Shown: positions 21,855-33,599 of the stretch, piece after piece
Layout of the letters: each line of letters begins with the position of its first letter
How positions within the stretch are numbered: the stretch's first letter is position 1
Assembly: GCA_026120035.1 (NCBI GenBank)
Contig: JALRME010000017.1
Span: forward strand, 124,001-188,000
Source of the DNA: Coleophoma eucalyptorum
Lineage: Eukaryota > Ascomycota > Leotiomycetes > Helotiales > Dermateaceae
Length of the DNA: 64,000 bases
Direction: 5' to 3'
The notes under the pieces: generated by a model
Databases searched by the model: none
What the model saw: the letters and a program-made list of their open reading frames with translations, nothing else
What the model was told of the DNA's origin: nothing
Position numbers and translations under genes: made by a program

Positions 21855-24067
21855 TTTGAAAGTCTTATTCCTGTTACAAATTAAAATGAGATACCAGTAC
21901 AAGTAATTTATGTAGGGAAGCGGGATGCGCGGTTTATTTACTTCACGCCATCCCGATTCTACGGGTACTGCTGAGGCTGAAAGATTACGGTCATATTTAA
22001 AGGCTGTAGAATAATGCACCTTGCCAAGTGATTTTATGTAGAATCCCCCAACGATTGTACGAAATGATAGAAGCTGCATCAAATATGCGCTGTCTAGTCC
22101 CTAGTCCTGCAGGCCCTCGATATTTATGTGGCAGCCTTAGAAGTGTGCAACCTCTTCGGATCACTGTCTCCATTTGGATTTTGGGCTTTGGGTTACAGGC
22201 TTACGCTTCCTTCATTTGAGTTAAGAAGGACAGATGATTTGGAGGCTATGCACGAAAGATACGCCACTATCAACTTCCACGTCACTGTATAAAGGGAAAG
22301 ATTCACTTATACCACATGACTTGCCGGAAATCCAAACGAGCTGTATATATAGTGGGAGAACCTAGATACTCATCTAGTCAAGGCCTAAAAGTCTCGCTTG
22401 TCCGACTTGCTATGGGAAATGGAGAGATTTTCTCATTGGATATATTGCGATGCTAACTGTAGAGTAGTAATTGTAATTCTCACGTTTAACTGTTTTACCC
22501 TACACACATGTTTGCTATACAATAATTGAGTATGTTCCAACAGTAGGCAGACATGACTGTACGTAGGTGGCGGTTCGAATAGTATAGTAAATCGGAGGCC
22601 ACAAGCCCCCTCGGCCTGGGGGCATGCTAGCAGCAGGGAGATCAGACTTTGAGTATCTTTATTGCTTACCTGGTTTGGGTAGTATTCCTATTTCTTGGCA
22701 TAAACTCCCCTCATGCCGTCGCGCATTATGTGGGAGCTTCTTGTGTGATCTTAAGGTTCTTCAAAATATTGATTCTTTAGCGACACGGCCCGTGGAGCTC
22801 AAAATTATGTGCTTATGCAGTCTTTGTTAGGCCTCGACCGTGTGGCGTATGCACACAACCGTGAAAATAGTCCAGTTCAACCAGGACTTGGGATGTCAGA
22901 TTTCTTATAGGTCTACATTCGGACTTCAGAGCAAGGTGGCTAAGTTTAAGTAGCATTCAGCCTTTCCCCACCTTCCTTATCTGCAATCCCTGATCGCGAT
23001 TAACTCTAAACACAATCGGATCAGCAAAGCAGCATATGACCTTCGATCTGAGCCTAGAAACCAGGAAACTTAATAGTCAGCATCACGGAGCGGAATTAAA
23101 CTCTATTTCCACGTTTTGACATTATTTGGCTATTCGTCATTCGGGTCAACTTCAACGTAGCCATATAATTTGCTCATTATATGTCATCTGTTCATTATGT
23201 GCAGACCAATGTTAGAACGTTGACACCTTTGCAAGAGCTTGTCTCGTCTTAGGCCGCTTTCACCCTAGCAACTCTACCACTCTAAATTTCTGGGCAAGCC
23301 TACTCCACCCTGCGCTACTATTGGATTTCGTGTGTTTCTAGTAGCGCTACTAAGCCATGAATCTTATTAATTTGCAACTAACATACTTACTTCATAAGTG
23401 GGTTGGCCGTTTGTGTGAGCGGACCACTCGAAAATACACCGAAGATCCCCCAGTATCGACTACAACGCCGCCGACTCCGTCTACGCCATGAGAATAGAAC
23501 CTTGATGGTATCAGAGATATCCGACTTATAATCAAGACTACCCTTCTGTTTGGGGTTTCAAGGCCAGAGATACGCTCGAAACGAGTGCTTACATCACGCC
23601 AGATCCGGTACGTCAAAAGCGATGGGCTTGCATCTCAAAAGCATAAGCGTGGGCAAGAGGAAGGAAAGATCCGTACACTTCAACTCCAGGAGATGAAGCA
23701 TTAGCTTTTATCCTTCCCTTCAAGGAAGCGTATTTCTTTTGGAAGATATCCTGTACCTTGCCCGGAACTTGAACTTCAGGGCTGCGGCAAGGAGTCTATT
23801 CGCACAGCCTTTACGATTGTGGGATAGTGCCTGACCACCGATTATTTCAGCTGAAAAGCTTCGCCCCAGTCTCATTCAGTTTATGACCTTTAGCAGTAGC
23901 GGTTTTAATTCGAGGCAGAAAATAACGTGAGTAAACAAGTACTGTAAACACCCAAAGCCTCTCATTGCATCCATCCTCTAGCATGGCAGCATTCAAAAAG
24001 GATATACGAGTTAGAGGTTAATGAACTCTAGCAATGTAAAGTGCCAAATTTGATTCTATATAAGTGC
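21855..24067. other. Gene-poor 2.2 kb
   Basis: No frame here shows a recognisable domain or a joinable exon series. A 74-codon minus-strand frame at 23392-23616 has no supporting feature. The segment near 21855-22000 should hold the promoter of the cell-wall gene. Confidence 0.45.
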
Positions 24068-26491
24068 CTAATATTCGTTTAAGACACCTGTGTTGGGCCA
24101 GAGTGTTTCAAAATCACCCCAGAAATCAACAGAGAGTGCAACATCGAATAGGTTATGATTTGATCCATCAGTCATGTCATAAAATCCTGACTCAGTGTTT
24201 GCCAAGTTTTCCATTGGAAAGCTGTTGTCCATCAATGTTTGTTGGTCGGACTCTCCGTAATTGGCCACTGGCGCCTCCGTTCCACTCGAAACACCGTGAT
24301 TAGATGGACTCTGCCTTGCAAGATAGCCGACCTTCAAGGAGAGATCGCGCATAATGTTGGCCGCGCCAGCGGCGACGGCAAACTTGTTGCCGAAATTATC
24401 AAAAACTAACACAGATAGGTCAATGGCGTTTCTAGCAAGATCTGTCGATAGACCATGCGGATAAGTAAAGACAAAGCCCACTAAAGTAATGGCAGCACTA
24501 CAAGTCCTATAGTTAGTACTCATTTGTACATAATTCAGAAGAAAATTCGGGATCTTTAGCCTTGTTTCAACGACCACGATCATAGAACTAAGCTTGACTA
24601 AAGCATCGTGCTCTCAAAATAGGTCAAAAAGGAAAGAGATATTCTTAAATTTGACGCACTTCCACTGCCACTGAAATACCTCATGCCACCCATCTAAGAT
24701 AGAGGTCGACGAGAGGACTTGGTTTGCAATCTTGGTTAAAGCTACAGCGTGGGCGGCGCATTCCATAGCCATTGTCTCGACTAGGAGACCGGATGTACGC
24801 ATCGGGTCGAGAGAGATGAAGAGACGATAGAGATTAATGCACAGGTGATGATACGTCATCTCAAGGAGTAGGCGCTGCCTTTGGAGCCAGAGAGGTGCGA
24901 ATTGCTCAATTTCCAGGGCGGAGCCATCGGTGGAAAAGGAACGGCCGGCATCGTGACGTTTAGTTTTGAGGGCATTGGGTACTCCATTAATCCATTCTTC
25001 AAGATACTTCATGTAAGGCTGCAAGAGCTCTGCGCATGCCTCTATAGCGCGAGATTCGTCCGATATTAACTGGCCGTCGTGCAGACCGAAGTCGGTATCG
25101 TAGAAAATTATGTGAGCCTTTCGAACAGCCATAAAAAGCTTAGTATGATGCAAATTAAAGCTCAGCCAAGTAACATTATCTCCGAGAGGCGCAAAGCTAG
25201 AACCTGATAGCATTGCGGCTTGGGGGCTATCGCTAGGCAAACGAGGCATAGCATGGGAGTCATGGAGCAGAAACGGGCGGCCCAGCTTCATACTTGTCTT
25301 ACTATCCAAGAGGAAGACCGCCCACCACAAGCGTCTCCGCTTCTCCTGCTCTCGTTGTGGCATGCCTTCAGGGGGCTCTAAGTGGAGTCCTAGCATATAG
25401 GCGGTGCGCACCGCCAGGCTGCAAGAAGTATCCACCATATTATGGAAAGAGCCACCGCAAAGATATATGGCGCACAACAAGTGACACTGCAGCGTCGATA
25501 TCGTAGGGCTTTCCAGCTCGTAAGTCAGTAATGTCTGACAACGCCGATAATGCCACCGGCCGGCGATAGTGGCATCAGTACTCCCCGCAATACTTCCTTG
25601 CTCATTAACTGGGAGCGTCGAGATGCAATACTGCATACACATGGCAAGGATGATGTCGACCAGGGCCGATGACTTTCGTATGTTACCAGATGTCACCCAC
25701 AAAGACTGGTAGTACTGCTTGAATTCGGCCTCGTCAAGGATGGCAAATAGTGAGGTATGGTAGGATTGCCAAAAGAGATTGATGAAGTATTCTTCTTGGG
25801 TGGGACTCAGGTCGGCCACAGTCGTGCTGTCATTAGTTTCTTCGATTGAGGGTGTGATCTTCTGCTCGCAGGGGGCAGTTGGCCCATCCAGCAGATTCAT
25901 ACTACTAGCTGACTTGAGAAGCATATCATCCTCGGAATGGGCCTGTTGAAGGGAAGCGCTCAACCGAATGCTAAGACGCTTAATAAAGAAGTACAGAGAC
26001 GATGGCCCAAACCATGTCTCATGTGGGGAACGTGCAGGGCGAAGCCTGATTCCTTCCCAGAACCTCCTCTTGGGGTTTTTTTCATGGCCCGCATCAATCT
26101 CTTTCCACAAACCGGTCTGGGGTGGAGAAGAGGAGATGCTCGAGGGGGTAGCCAGATGCCGATCGAGGGTGGCAGCCGTCTTCGCACACTCCAGTTCGAG
26201 CTTCACCTCCAACTCCTGGACCTTCTGCCTTAGCCGTTCAATTTCGCTACTGGCTTGAGAAAGGGTGACTTCTCTAGTCGCGTCATTGTTGCTGCAGGAC
26301 CGGCCCCGACTTTTACAATTGGAACACGGCAGATTGTTGTCGCACTTGATACGATGGACGCGGCACCCGTCGCAGGCTCTGGCCACTTGCCGGCGCTTTG
26401 GACGGAGTTGCTGCACTCGTGGAATCTCGGGAGGGCCCAAGACGCCAGATACGCGCGGGGTCAACGCTGGGTTGGGGAAGGAGCTAGACAT
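24068..26491 (-). CDS. Zn(II)2Cys6 transcription factor with fungal_trans domain
   Basis: Two exons, 26491-24660 and 24506-24068, join in frame to 756 residues. The intron has a TACTAAC branch site just before its 3' end. Residues 40-66 form the zinc cluster (C40, C43, C50, C56, C59, C66) after a basic RPKRR stretch, followed by a leucine-rich coiled coil (residues about 80-105). The middle homology region follows with RRLWWAVFLLDS and a GRP motif around residues 385-405. The C-terminal part after the splice has ITLVGFVFTYPHG and AAGAANIMRDLS, found in several fungal sugar-utilisation regulators. It shares a promoter region with the divergent DJ-1-type gene. The target is unknown. Confidence 0.92.
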
Positions 26492-27325
26492 TCCCAGAGG
26501 GGAAGAGAGGTAATGTGGTGCGATACCACGAGGATGACATACGCAACAGAAGTCAATTGAAGGAAGGACGGCTGCTGCTTACTCACCGGCGTTGGGTGAC
26601 GACCTCACCTACCCGGCATGGGATGGGGATGGGAGTGTGCGAGCGATGGAGAGAACGTTGGATGCCACCGGACACGGACGGAGTGCAGTCAAAAAGTGGT
26701 GGCGGCTGACGGGCACTGCACTGGGGGAGGAGTAAGCCAGGCCTCAGGAGCTGGTCCTATTGGCTGACGGGCCCTTCAAGGCAGGCACAGCCATTGGGAG
26801 AGTCTCCATTGCCCCTGACGCTTCCACCAATAGGAGCTGCTCCTCCGATGGTAGAGAGTGCAGCCAATGGGAGCCACTCCTTCCGCTCTGGGGTCCGCTG
26901 GGTCCCGCCCCGCCGCCCTGTCCACCCCCCCCCCCCCGGGCCCAGCTCGCCCAGAGTGAGTTGCAAGGTGCAGATGGTAAATCCCCTATGCATCAATGAC
27001 CCTCCTCTGCTTGCCTATGCCAATCGAACCAACTCCAGACTCTCCTCCCTCCGCACGAATGCGTAGTCATCCTTCTTGCTCTGTACAGCGCAGCGTCCGG
27101 ATACTGTGCAAAATGATTCCTGTTCCGTGGTATGTATAAATATGGCCTTCATATCCTCCCAGAATAGACCCTTTTCCTCCATCAGCCAACAATCAGCTAT
27201 TCCAACCTGCTAACCATCCATCTCTCACAACCCAATTCAATCATCAGCCCGTATTACACCTCACCAGTAATCCAATCTTCAGATCAATTCTTAACCCATC
27301 ACTACTCTACAATACCCTCACAACA
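26492..27325. promoter_or_regulatory. Shared divergent promoter region
   Basis: This 834 bp separates the Zn2Cys6 gene (minus) from the DJ-1-type gene (plus). It has two halves: GC-rich sequence with a C run of about 14 bases near 26925-26938 beside the regulator, and a CT/CA-rich leader with a TATA-like box beside the DJ-1 gene. Small frames here look like composition artefacts. Confidence 0.55.
27135..27142 (+). promoter_or_regulatory. TATA-like box of the DJ-1-type gene
   Basis: TATAAATA lies 184 bp before the ATG and is followed by a pyrimidine- and CA-rich leader, the usual layout of a strongly expressed filamentous-fungal gene. Confidence 0.5.
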
Positions 27326-28104
27326 ATGACGCTCCCACGCCGCGCCCTCATCAGCATCACCTCTGCTCAAGCCTCGCTCTTCCAGGGCAAAGAGACCACC
27401 GGTGTCTTTATCAGTGAAGCATTGCACCCCTACAATGTTCTCACTGCCGCTGGATTCGAAGTTGATCTCGCCTCAGAGACGGGCAAGTATACCCCGGACT
27501 GGCTCTCTCAACAGCCGGATTTCTTGGGCGGCAATGAATTGGCAACTTGGAAGGATACCAACAGCGAGTTTCGCAAGAAGCTCGACAACATGCCAAAGGC
27601 AGCCGACCTAGACGGCTCCAACTACGGCGTCTTCTTCGCATCAGCTGGCCACGCGGCTCTCCTTGATTATCCTACTGCCACTGGCCTTCAGAAGATCGCA
27701 ACGCAGGTCTGGGCCAATGGTGGTATTGTCTCGTCTGTCTGCCATGGGCCGGCCATCTTCGCCAACATTATAGATCCAGCAACCCATGAACCCCTTATCA
27801 AGGGCAAAAAGATTACCGGCTTTACCACCGAGGCCGAACATGACATGAAGATTTATGACGAGCTCAAGAGCTGGAATTCCGAATTGGTTGAGGAACTAGC
27901 TGCGAGACTTGGCGCAACTTGTATGCTTGATTTTCTATTCCCGCGTGAGCTACACGTGATGCTAACTTCTACTCTGCAGATGAACGAGGCTCCGGAGTTT
28001 GGGATGACTTCCATGTTGTCGATGGCCGCCTTATTACGGGCCAGAACCCCCAAAGCTCAGCTTCAACGGCAAAAGCTGTGGTCGAAGCCTTCGATGCGCT
28101 ATAA
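27326..28104 (+). CDS. DJ-1/PfpI family protein, Hsp31-like (glyoxalase III type)
   Basis: Two exons, 27326-27920 and 27980-28104, join in frame to 239 residues, the usual size of fungal Hsp31-like proteins. The nucleophile elbow is SVCHGPA near residue 143 (the catalytic Cys). The conserved first-strand acid side chain is expected in the EALHPYNVL segment, and the family end (VVDGRLITGQNPQSS) is encoded by exon 2. Characterised members turn methylglyoxal into D-lactate without glutathione or act as chaperone-like stress proteins in the cytosol. Which holds here is not decided by sequence. The start is the first ATG after the leader. Confidence 0.9.
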
Positions 28105-28864
28105 AAGAGACAATGCGGGAAAAGCCTACGTTGGGCTACAGAGAAGGTTGAGGGCGGTGTAGTTAATGAACAAAGGGGGGGAAAATACTAGGAAAGATAT
28201 TGTTATTTATCATATTAGAAGTCAATCATTCATTACTATAATCATATAGAAACCGTGCGCTCTAACTGTCAATAAAAGGCCCTAGAAAGACACCAGGTAG
28301 AGTATTCCCACTATGTTTTTCAATCCAACTAGTCAATGTATCTCTTCCACCTCTTTACTTCCGACTATTCTGATATATCTTCGTCAAATTCAGTAAGTTT
28401 CAGCCAGTATGTCTTTTTTTCTTAGTAGTACTGCTTTAGTCTTACCATAGGCCTGCGGAGCCTACCTCCTCCAAATGTTACTGCTAGTATTATTTTAAAT
28501 TTTCATCTAATTTTATGTGAGAGGAAGTTCTGACCCATTGGTAGGTTGACTCACTAATCTCAAGATTGATAGATAAAGTGAGAAATATGCGCTTTGTATA
28601 TCCAAATTCGACAAGATGAGGAGTCTTCTCTCGACATGTAAAAAACCACAGAAACGCTACAATCCTTTGAATTCTCCGAGTCTCTGCCATCTCAATGCTT
28701 TTCTTTTATGCTCTTTGATGGTATACCCTCCAAATCGCTTTCATATGCTAGTAATGAAAGAAACGCGATTTATTTTGAAGACACTGTGAGATACCTTACT
28801 CGTAGACTTATATACAAGTTCATGCACTATCATAGTGTTACATTATATAGGGACACAGTTCGCT
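28105..28864. other. Convergent intergenic region
   Basis: AT-rich 760 bp between the ends of the DJ-1-type gene and the MFS gene. It probably holds both 3' untranslated regions. No gene seen. Confidence 0.45.
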
Positions 28865-30669
28865 TTAAGCTGTCTCGCTGTACAGCTTGCGGTCCTTGGC
28901 TGCTTTGTCCATTGCAGGTTCCTCAACCATGCCAATGGATCCATCCACACTTACCCCAGCTTCAGCTTCAATGACAACCATTTTTCTATGTATACGTCTG
29001 AAGGTAATGAGAATAACAGTGGTCCAAATGGCCAAAAGCGTGCCAATGACAATCATGCAGTACATTCCACGCTAAGCATCATTAGTATTGCAAGCACAGA
29101 GAGTTGGTAAAGACATACAGTAAAGTATGGTGCTTGACTAGAATTATAGAAGATCAAGGGCCAGAACGCGTTGAACGTATTTCCAGCAAAATTCATGAAA
29201 GCAATAGTGATTGATCGTGTAGCGTCATCTTCATGGCGCATCTCATCATTTGCCCAGGCAAAGAATGTGGCCTGACAGGCGTAAATCGAGCCAGCCCAAT
29301 AGTCTGCGATCTGTCAGTTTCTATCTCAATTTAAAATCTAGTAGAAGACATACAGGCCCCAAATATTCCAGCCGGCTTAGTGCTTGGAACGAGAATAATG
29401 ATTGCAGAAACAACAGCTGTGAAAGAGATATAATATCCAGCCATCCAGCGCATGCCAAAAATATCCGTCACGCTAGCCCAGATCAGAGTTGATACGATCC
29501 CAACAGCTTGAACTCCTGTAGGCCAATAATTCTTCTCTATAACACTGTATGTGTCAGGACCGGATGGCGCTGATTTCATGTAAAGTTGAAGTAGAGAGCT
29601 CGTGCTTTGCTGTTCGGCACAGTTCGTGATTGTCCAGAGGATCGCAAACGCCCAGAATGGCCACGAAGTAACAACTTTCTTGAAGAAGGTCATGGTCATG
29701 ATAGCTTTTGGTGGAGACTCAGGAACTCGAGCAATAGCCAACGCTTTTTCTTCTGCACTGAAATAGAATGCGGTTGTAAGACGTGGAGTATCTGGGAACA
29801 GGAAGTAACCGTATGCTGCAATAGGAAGGGTGATTAATCCATCAACCTAATGAGTTAGTCGATACTATGGATAAAATATCTTAGGCCTTACAATATATAA
29901 CCACTATGGCTCGTTAGTAATCAATCTTAACAATGGCCATTTTACTCACTCTCCATCCGGTCAATCCCCCCTTCCCATTGATCGAACTGTAAATTGCGGC
30001 CTGTAAAAGACCACCAAAAATACCACCAGCAAGACCAGAAGCAGTGAAAAGACCAGAACGTTTCCCTAGTTCCTTTTCCGTGTACTATGGCAGGTCAGTA
30101 GACGGATTGTCAATGAAGCAATAATTATTACCCAGGAGCCAAGAAGATAGTGCGTTCCAGCAAAAGTACATGATTCAAAGTAGCCTTGAATAAACCGAAT
30201 ACCCATGATAGATTCAGAATTCTTTACTGCTGCAGTAGTCATTGTAATAAGTCCCCAGACCGTAATCATCAAAGGAAAGAAATCCCGGGGTTTGAAATAT
30301 GTAAGCATCAGGTTATTCGGCACAATTCCACTGGTGGGATGTCAGCTACAATATTCCAAATCTGTCATCAGGACGCACACTAAATATCCACAGGCGTAGA
30401 CAGTATTGATATAGGTCAGTGTGCTTGATCCCATGTTCAGATCCTCCTTCATTCCAGATACATAGGCCTGGGATAGAGACTGGCGATCCAAATAGTTCCT
30501 AAAAATGTGTGAAAACCATGGCCAAGACTGTATATGGATAAGCTCACATAAAGTATGCCAGGCAGCAGAATGTTAGAATGAAAAAGTCAAGCTTCAAGAC
30601 CAGCTTTCGCTCCGCGGGGCTGCTGTCCGCCCCACGGAAATAGGTGACAGTCTTGGTCCAGGCAGACAT
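28865..30669 (-). CDS. MFS transporter, vitamin/anion permease type (Dal5/Liz1-like)
   Basis: Many short exons on the minus strand. Exon 1 starts at ATG 30669 (MSAWTKTV) and ends at 30548; the next gives NYLDRQSLSQAYVSGMKEDL, a landmark of the anion:cation symporter branch. GIRFIQGYFESCTFAGTHY and the LYMKSAPSGPDTYSVIEKNYWPTG loop are typical of Liz1/pantothenate- and biotin-type carriers. The last exon holds a hydrophobic helix, a basic loop and a tail ending at 28865. An in-frame ATG upstream at 30771 would add 34 residues but is less like family starts. The substrate is unknown. A cluster-motif copy lies 407 bp upstream. No break was seen, though not every splice was checked. Confidence 0.85.
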
Positions 30670-31602
30670 GATGACAGACTTCCAAGAACAAGGCACTTCA
30701 ATGAAGCTACCAGAAGCAAATTGGTGGTCAAAAACTTCTTGCGGCAACTGAGGAAAGATATAGAGATTCACACGGCTGACTATTCACGACGACGCGTGAA
30801 TATTTCGCTCCTCCCTTGGTGGAGGGCGATTGAAAGCGTCGTGATAGGCACCCTGCTTATCTACCGTACATGACACTTCCACTGCTACTTGGAGGGTTCT
30901 TGATGTTCGGAATTCATGCTGGATTCTCCCCGTTCGACATGGTGGGTGGCATGAAGCCTTGTTTGCATCTCCTCGCCTAATGATACCGAGAAAATGGTTG
31001 GTGAAATTGCGGGTGAAATCGCACGGCACGCCCCAGTTTAACGAAATGGGTGGCACTTGATTGGTGCGACGATACGTGGAGCTCCTCCTTGACCCTTGCA
31101 CGCACGTCACTCCGTCTACTATCTTTCGTCTTGGATGGACTCGCTATTTGACTTTCTGTAGATATTGACCCGCATTATTACTATCTTTGGAATTGTGTAA
31201 TGAAAATGCTTTTGGCGGACATGTAAGTTGCTCTGTTATCATCGTGACGACGATTGGCCAGAGAAAACTTAGTCGGATGGCAAATCTCACATCTCTCGCG
31301 AGGGAAATACCCTACTACTTAGCTACAAGAGTAACGAATCCATTGCCATAGACTGTCAAAATGCAAAATTAATTTGACTATATTAGGTTATCTTCCACAA
31401 GAAGATGCGAAGTAGTTCAGCAGCTGCAACTTAGTGCATTAGTGATACGGATGATAAATAGTTTAAACGATTAATTGTGTAGAAGTAACGAAGCTATCTA
31501 TTTGGTAACATTATGAGAATAAGATTTTAACAACAGAAAATACACAAATTCGTATTCGATTTCAGACCAAGACCACTATATACCTTGTTTATTCTCTATG
31601 AA
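30670..31602. promoter_or_regulatory. Promoter region of the MFS gene and 3' flank of the oxygenase
   Basis: The 930 bp holds the GTGGAGCTCC site at 31076 and a weaker GGTGGAGGG near 30820. A 108-codon minus-strand frame at 30784-31110 overlaps these sites and has no domain, so I leave it out. The stretch from 31140 is AT-rich with no gene. Confidence 0.5.
31076..31085 (+). promoter_or_regulatory. Cluster motif, copy A (GTGGAGCTCC)
   Basis: GTGGAGCTCC followed by TCCTT, 407 bp upstream of the MFS start. The same 10-mer occurs at 33253 and, on the other strand, at 37341. Confidence 0.55.
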
Positions 31603-32921
31603 TTAAGCCTTAAGTGTCGGAATAACGTATTTCTGTCTAGGTACGTTGTCGAATTTACCAAGGGGCTTATGGTTCTCTGGGTCAACATATTCTCCATCGA
31701 AAAAGTCAGCGTGTGACTTTTCATCCCTTGGTCTGTCAAGATCAAATTCTAGTCTCTTGTAGCCATGCTTTCTAGCGTCGAGGTAATCAGCCATGCAGAA
31801 CACTTGCTCATCTAGAGGCTTGTCCGCTCCCATTCTTTGCAACAATGGTGAGTTCTCGATTGGCTCAAGAAGTCTCTCATCAGAAGGACGCGCAAAGTAG
31901 ATAACACCAATGCGACGGAGGTGACGTTGATCCATAGGTGGTTGTACAACACGATGGATAGTAGCCTTGAAAAGCCCTCCAGTCAACAGCTCTAGTGCCT
32001 CACCGAAATTGACAACAATTCCTTTGGGCATATGCTGCACCCACTTGTATTGGCCATCAGTATGGTCAAGAACTTGAAGTGCTGCGATAGGTTGTGAAAA
32101 TAAGAAAGTCCAAGTTCCCCAGTCGGTGTGGCCCGAGAGAAAAATGTCGCGATATTTCTCGCTTTCTTCCTTTGATCGAGGTTCGCAAAGCATCTGGACC
32201 AATATTAGAGAGTTAGAGAGAGCGCGTGCGGTCTAATACTCACGTATCTAATATATTCTGTCTTGGACCCGCCCTCGGCATGCGTGGCGAGAACAACTTC
32301 TTCTGGGACTTCCAATACCATGGCGACAAGCTTTAGAAGTTTTTTGAGGATATTGGTGCGGATGAAAGTCATCACATCCTTAGTCTCTTGGATATGTGGC
32401 ATCAAAATATCAGGATGCGGTCGGTTCTTTGGATCGTGGACAAGGATATTGTAGTGATCTAATTGCTTGGGAAAGCCTCCCTTGTGCCCCAAAGGACCTG
32501 CGGGCTTGAATCCGACATAAAGACCACGAGCATCTTCTTCGGGAGAAACTTTCCTACTGTCAATATAAGAAAATGTAGCAGGCCGGGAAAACAAACCTTC
32601 AAAAGGGGCTTTCTCTTCGGGAGATAAGGTCATAGTTGCATTTGCAAGCTCCATCTGTCGTAGGTAGACTTCATCCGTAATACCATGGTTTGTGAGTGTA
32701 AGAAAGCCATATCCTGTCGCAGCCTCATAAAGATCTTTTGCCAGTTCTTTTTTTCCAACAGGATCATCGAATTTGGCCAGGTCAAGGTTCACCAGATTGA
32801 CATAGTCCACTGTAGTAAAGCTGGTCAGTTATGAATTTATGTGGGTAGTATCCTTCAGCTTACACTTCTCCTGCGTTGGTTTTGGTGGCGTATAAATCGG
32901 TAGTGGAATAGATGTAGACAT
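31603..32921 (-). CDS. 2-oxoglutarate/Fe(II)-dependent dioxygenase (isopenicillin N synthase-like)
   Basis: Three exons, 32921-32864, 32809-32244 and 32193-31603, join in frame to 404 residues. An N-terminal DIOX_N region (residues about 20-140, with GYGFLTLTNHGI) precedes the catalytic jelly roll. The Fe ligands are visible: H and D in GHTDWGTWTFL and a distal H in TIHRVVQPP. The 2-oxoglutarate-binding Arg is expected after that His, in R-rich sequence. Enzymes of this family hydroxylate, desaturate or cyclise small molecules in the cytosol. Its place beside a transporter, GST-like protein, SDR and regulator suggests small-molecule metabolism. It is divergent from the C2H2 regulator, with the cluster motif between them. 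Confidence 0.92.
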
Positions 32922-33120
32922 TTTGGAGTATAGTTGAGGTTCTTTCAGATTTATCGAGTTGAGTTAATGTGTTGAGTAGGCAAGTGTAAAATTTTTGGCC
33001 ACAAGTGCCTTCCTAATGATTATATAGACACAGAGTCTTGCAAGAGATGCATAATATGGCTCTCAGTGGTTCGACGACCTCATGCAACTGATGGAGTTCG
33101 TCGGTCGCTTTACTTACAAG

Positions 33121-33132
33121 GTGGAGCGCTCC
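33121..33132 (+). promoter_or_regulatory. Cluster motif variant with 2 bp spacer
   Basis: GTGGAGCGCTCC has the same half-sites GTGGAG and CTCC as the other copies, separated by CG. It lies 200 bp upstream of the oxygenase start. Confidence 0.4.
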
Positions 33133-33252
33133 GTGGTGAGGAGCATTTTCACACTCCATTAGAGATACCCAGTCTAGTTTGTGGCTATGAGCACAGGCAG
33201 CTCTCATGCTGTACTTCCTGCACTGCACGAGGAGGAGCATTGTCGCGAAAAG

Positions 33253-33262
33253 GTGGAGCTCC
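33253..33262 (+). promoter_or_regulatory. Cluster motif, copy B (GTGGAGCTCC)
   Basis: GTGGAGCTCC followed by TCTTT. It lies 332 bp upstream of the oxygenase start and 347 bp upstream of the regulator start, so it could serve both and allow autoregulation. Confidence 0.55.
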
Positions 33263-33599
33263 TCTTTGGGCACACCTCCACCTCCCCCCGCAACCGCTTA
33301 TCTATTCTCCCTCTAGCTGCGAAACAATTGGCGCAGGACGGCACTGACGATAGATTTACGAGTCTGAGATTGAATGGGAGGATAAATTCAATGAGCTAGT
33401 GGAGCACCCATGTTAGAATCAGCTCGTAGGGCGGCATAATGTATCTGGATGTAGCCTACCTATGCCTGCACATGCTTCAGGAAAGTGAACACGTGATATA
33501 TATCAACTCTCTTATCAGTGTCCCCAGCGCGAGGGATCTTCGGTCTTGGTAGCTCGGGCAAGATGCCAGGCCTTGCAATTTGCATTTTTCGATATTGTT

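Larger units (their letters stand above)
32922..33599. promoter_or_regulatory. Divergent promoter of the oxygenase and the C2H2 regulator
   Basis: 678 bp with two versions of the cluster motif, at 33121-33132 and 33253-33262, and a further half-site GTGGAG near 33400. Short frames in both directions show no domain. Confidence 0.55.

Noticed and set aside
26492..27066. Several Pro/Arg-rich frames between the regulator and the DJ-1-type gene
   Set aside because: They arise from GC-rich composition and a C run, on both strands, without domains.
30784..31110. 108-codon minus-strand frame upstream of the MFS gene
   Set aside because: No domain and it overlaps the cluster motif region; treated as promoter.
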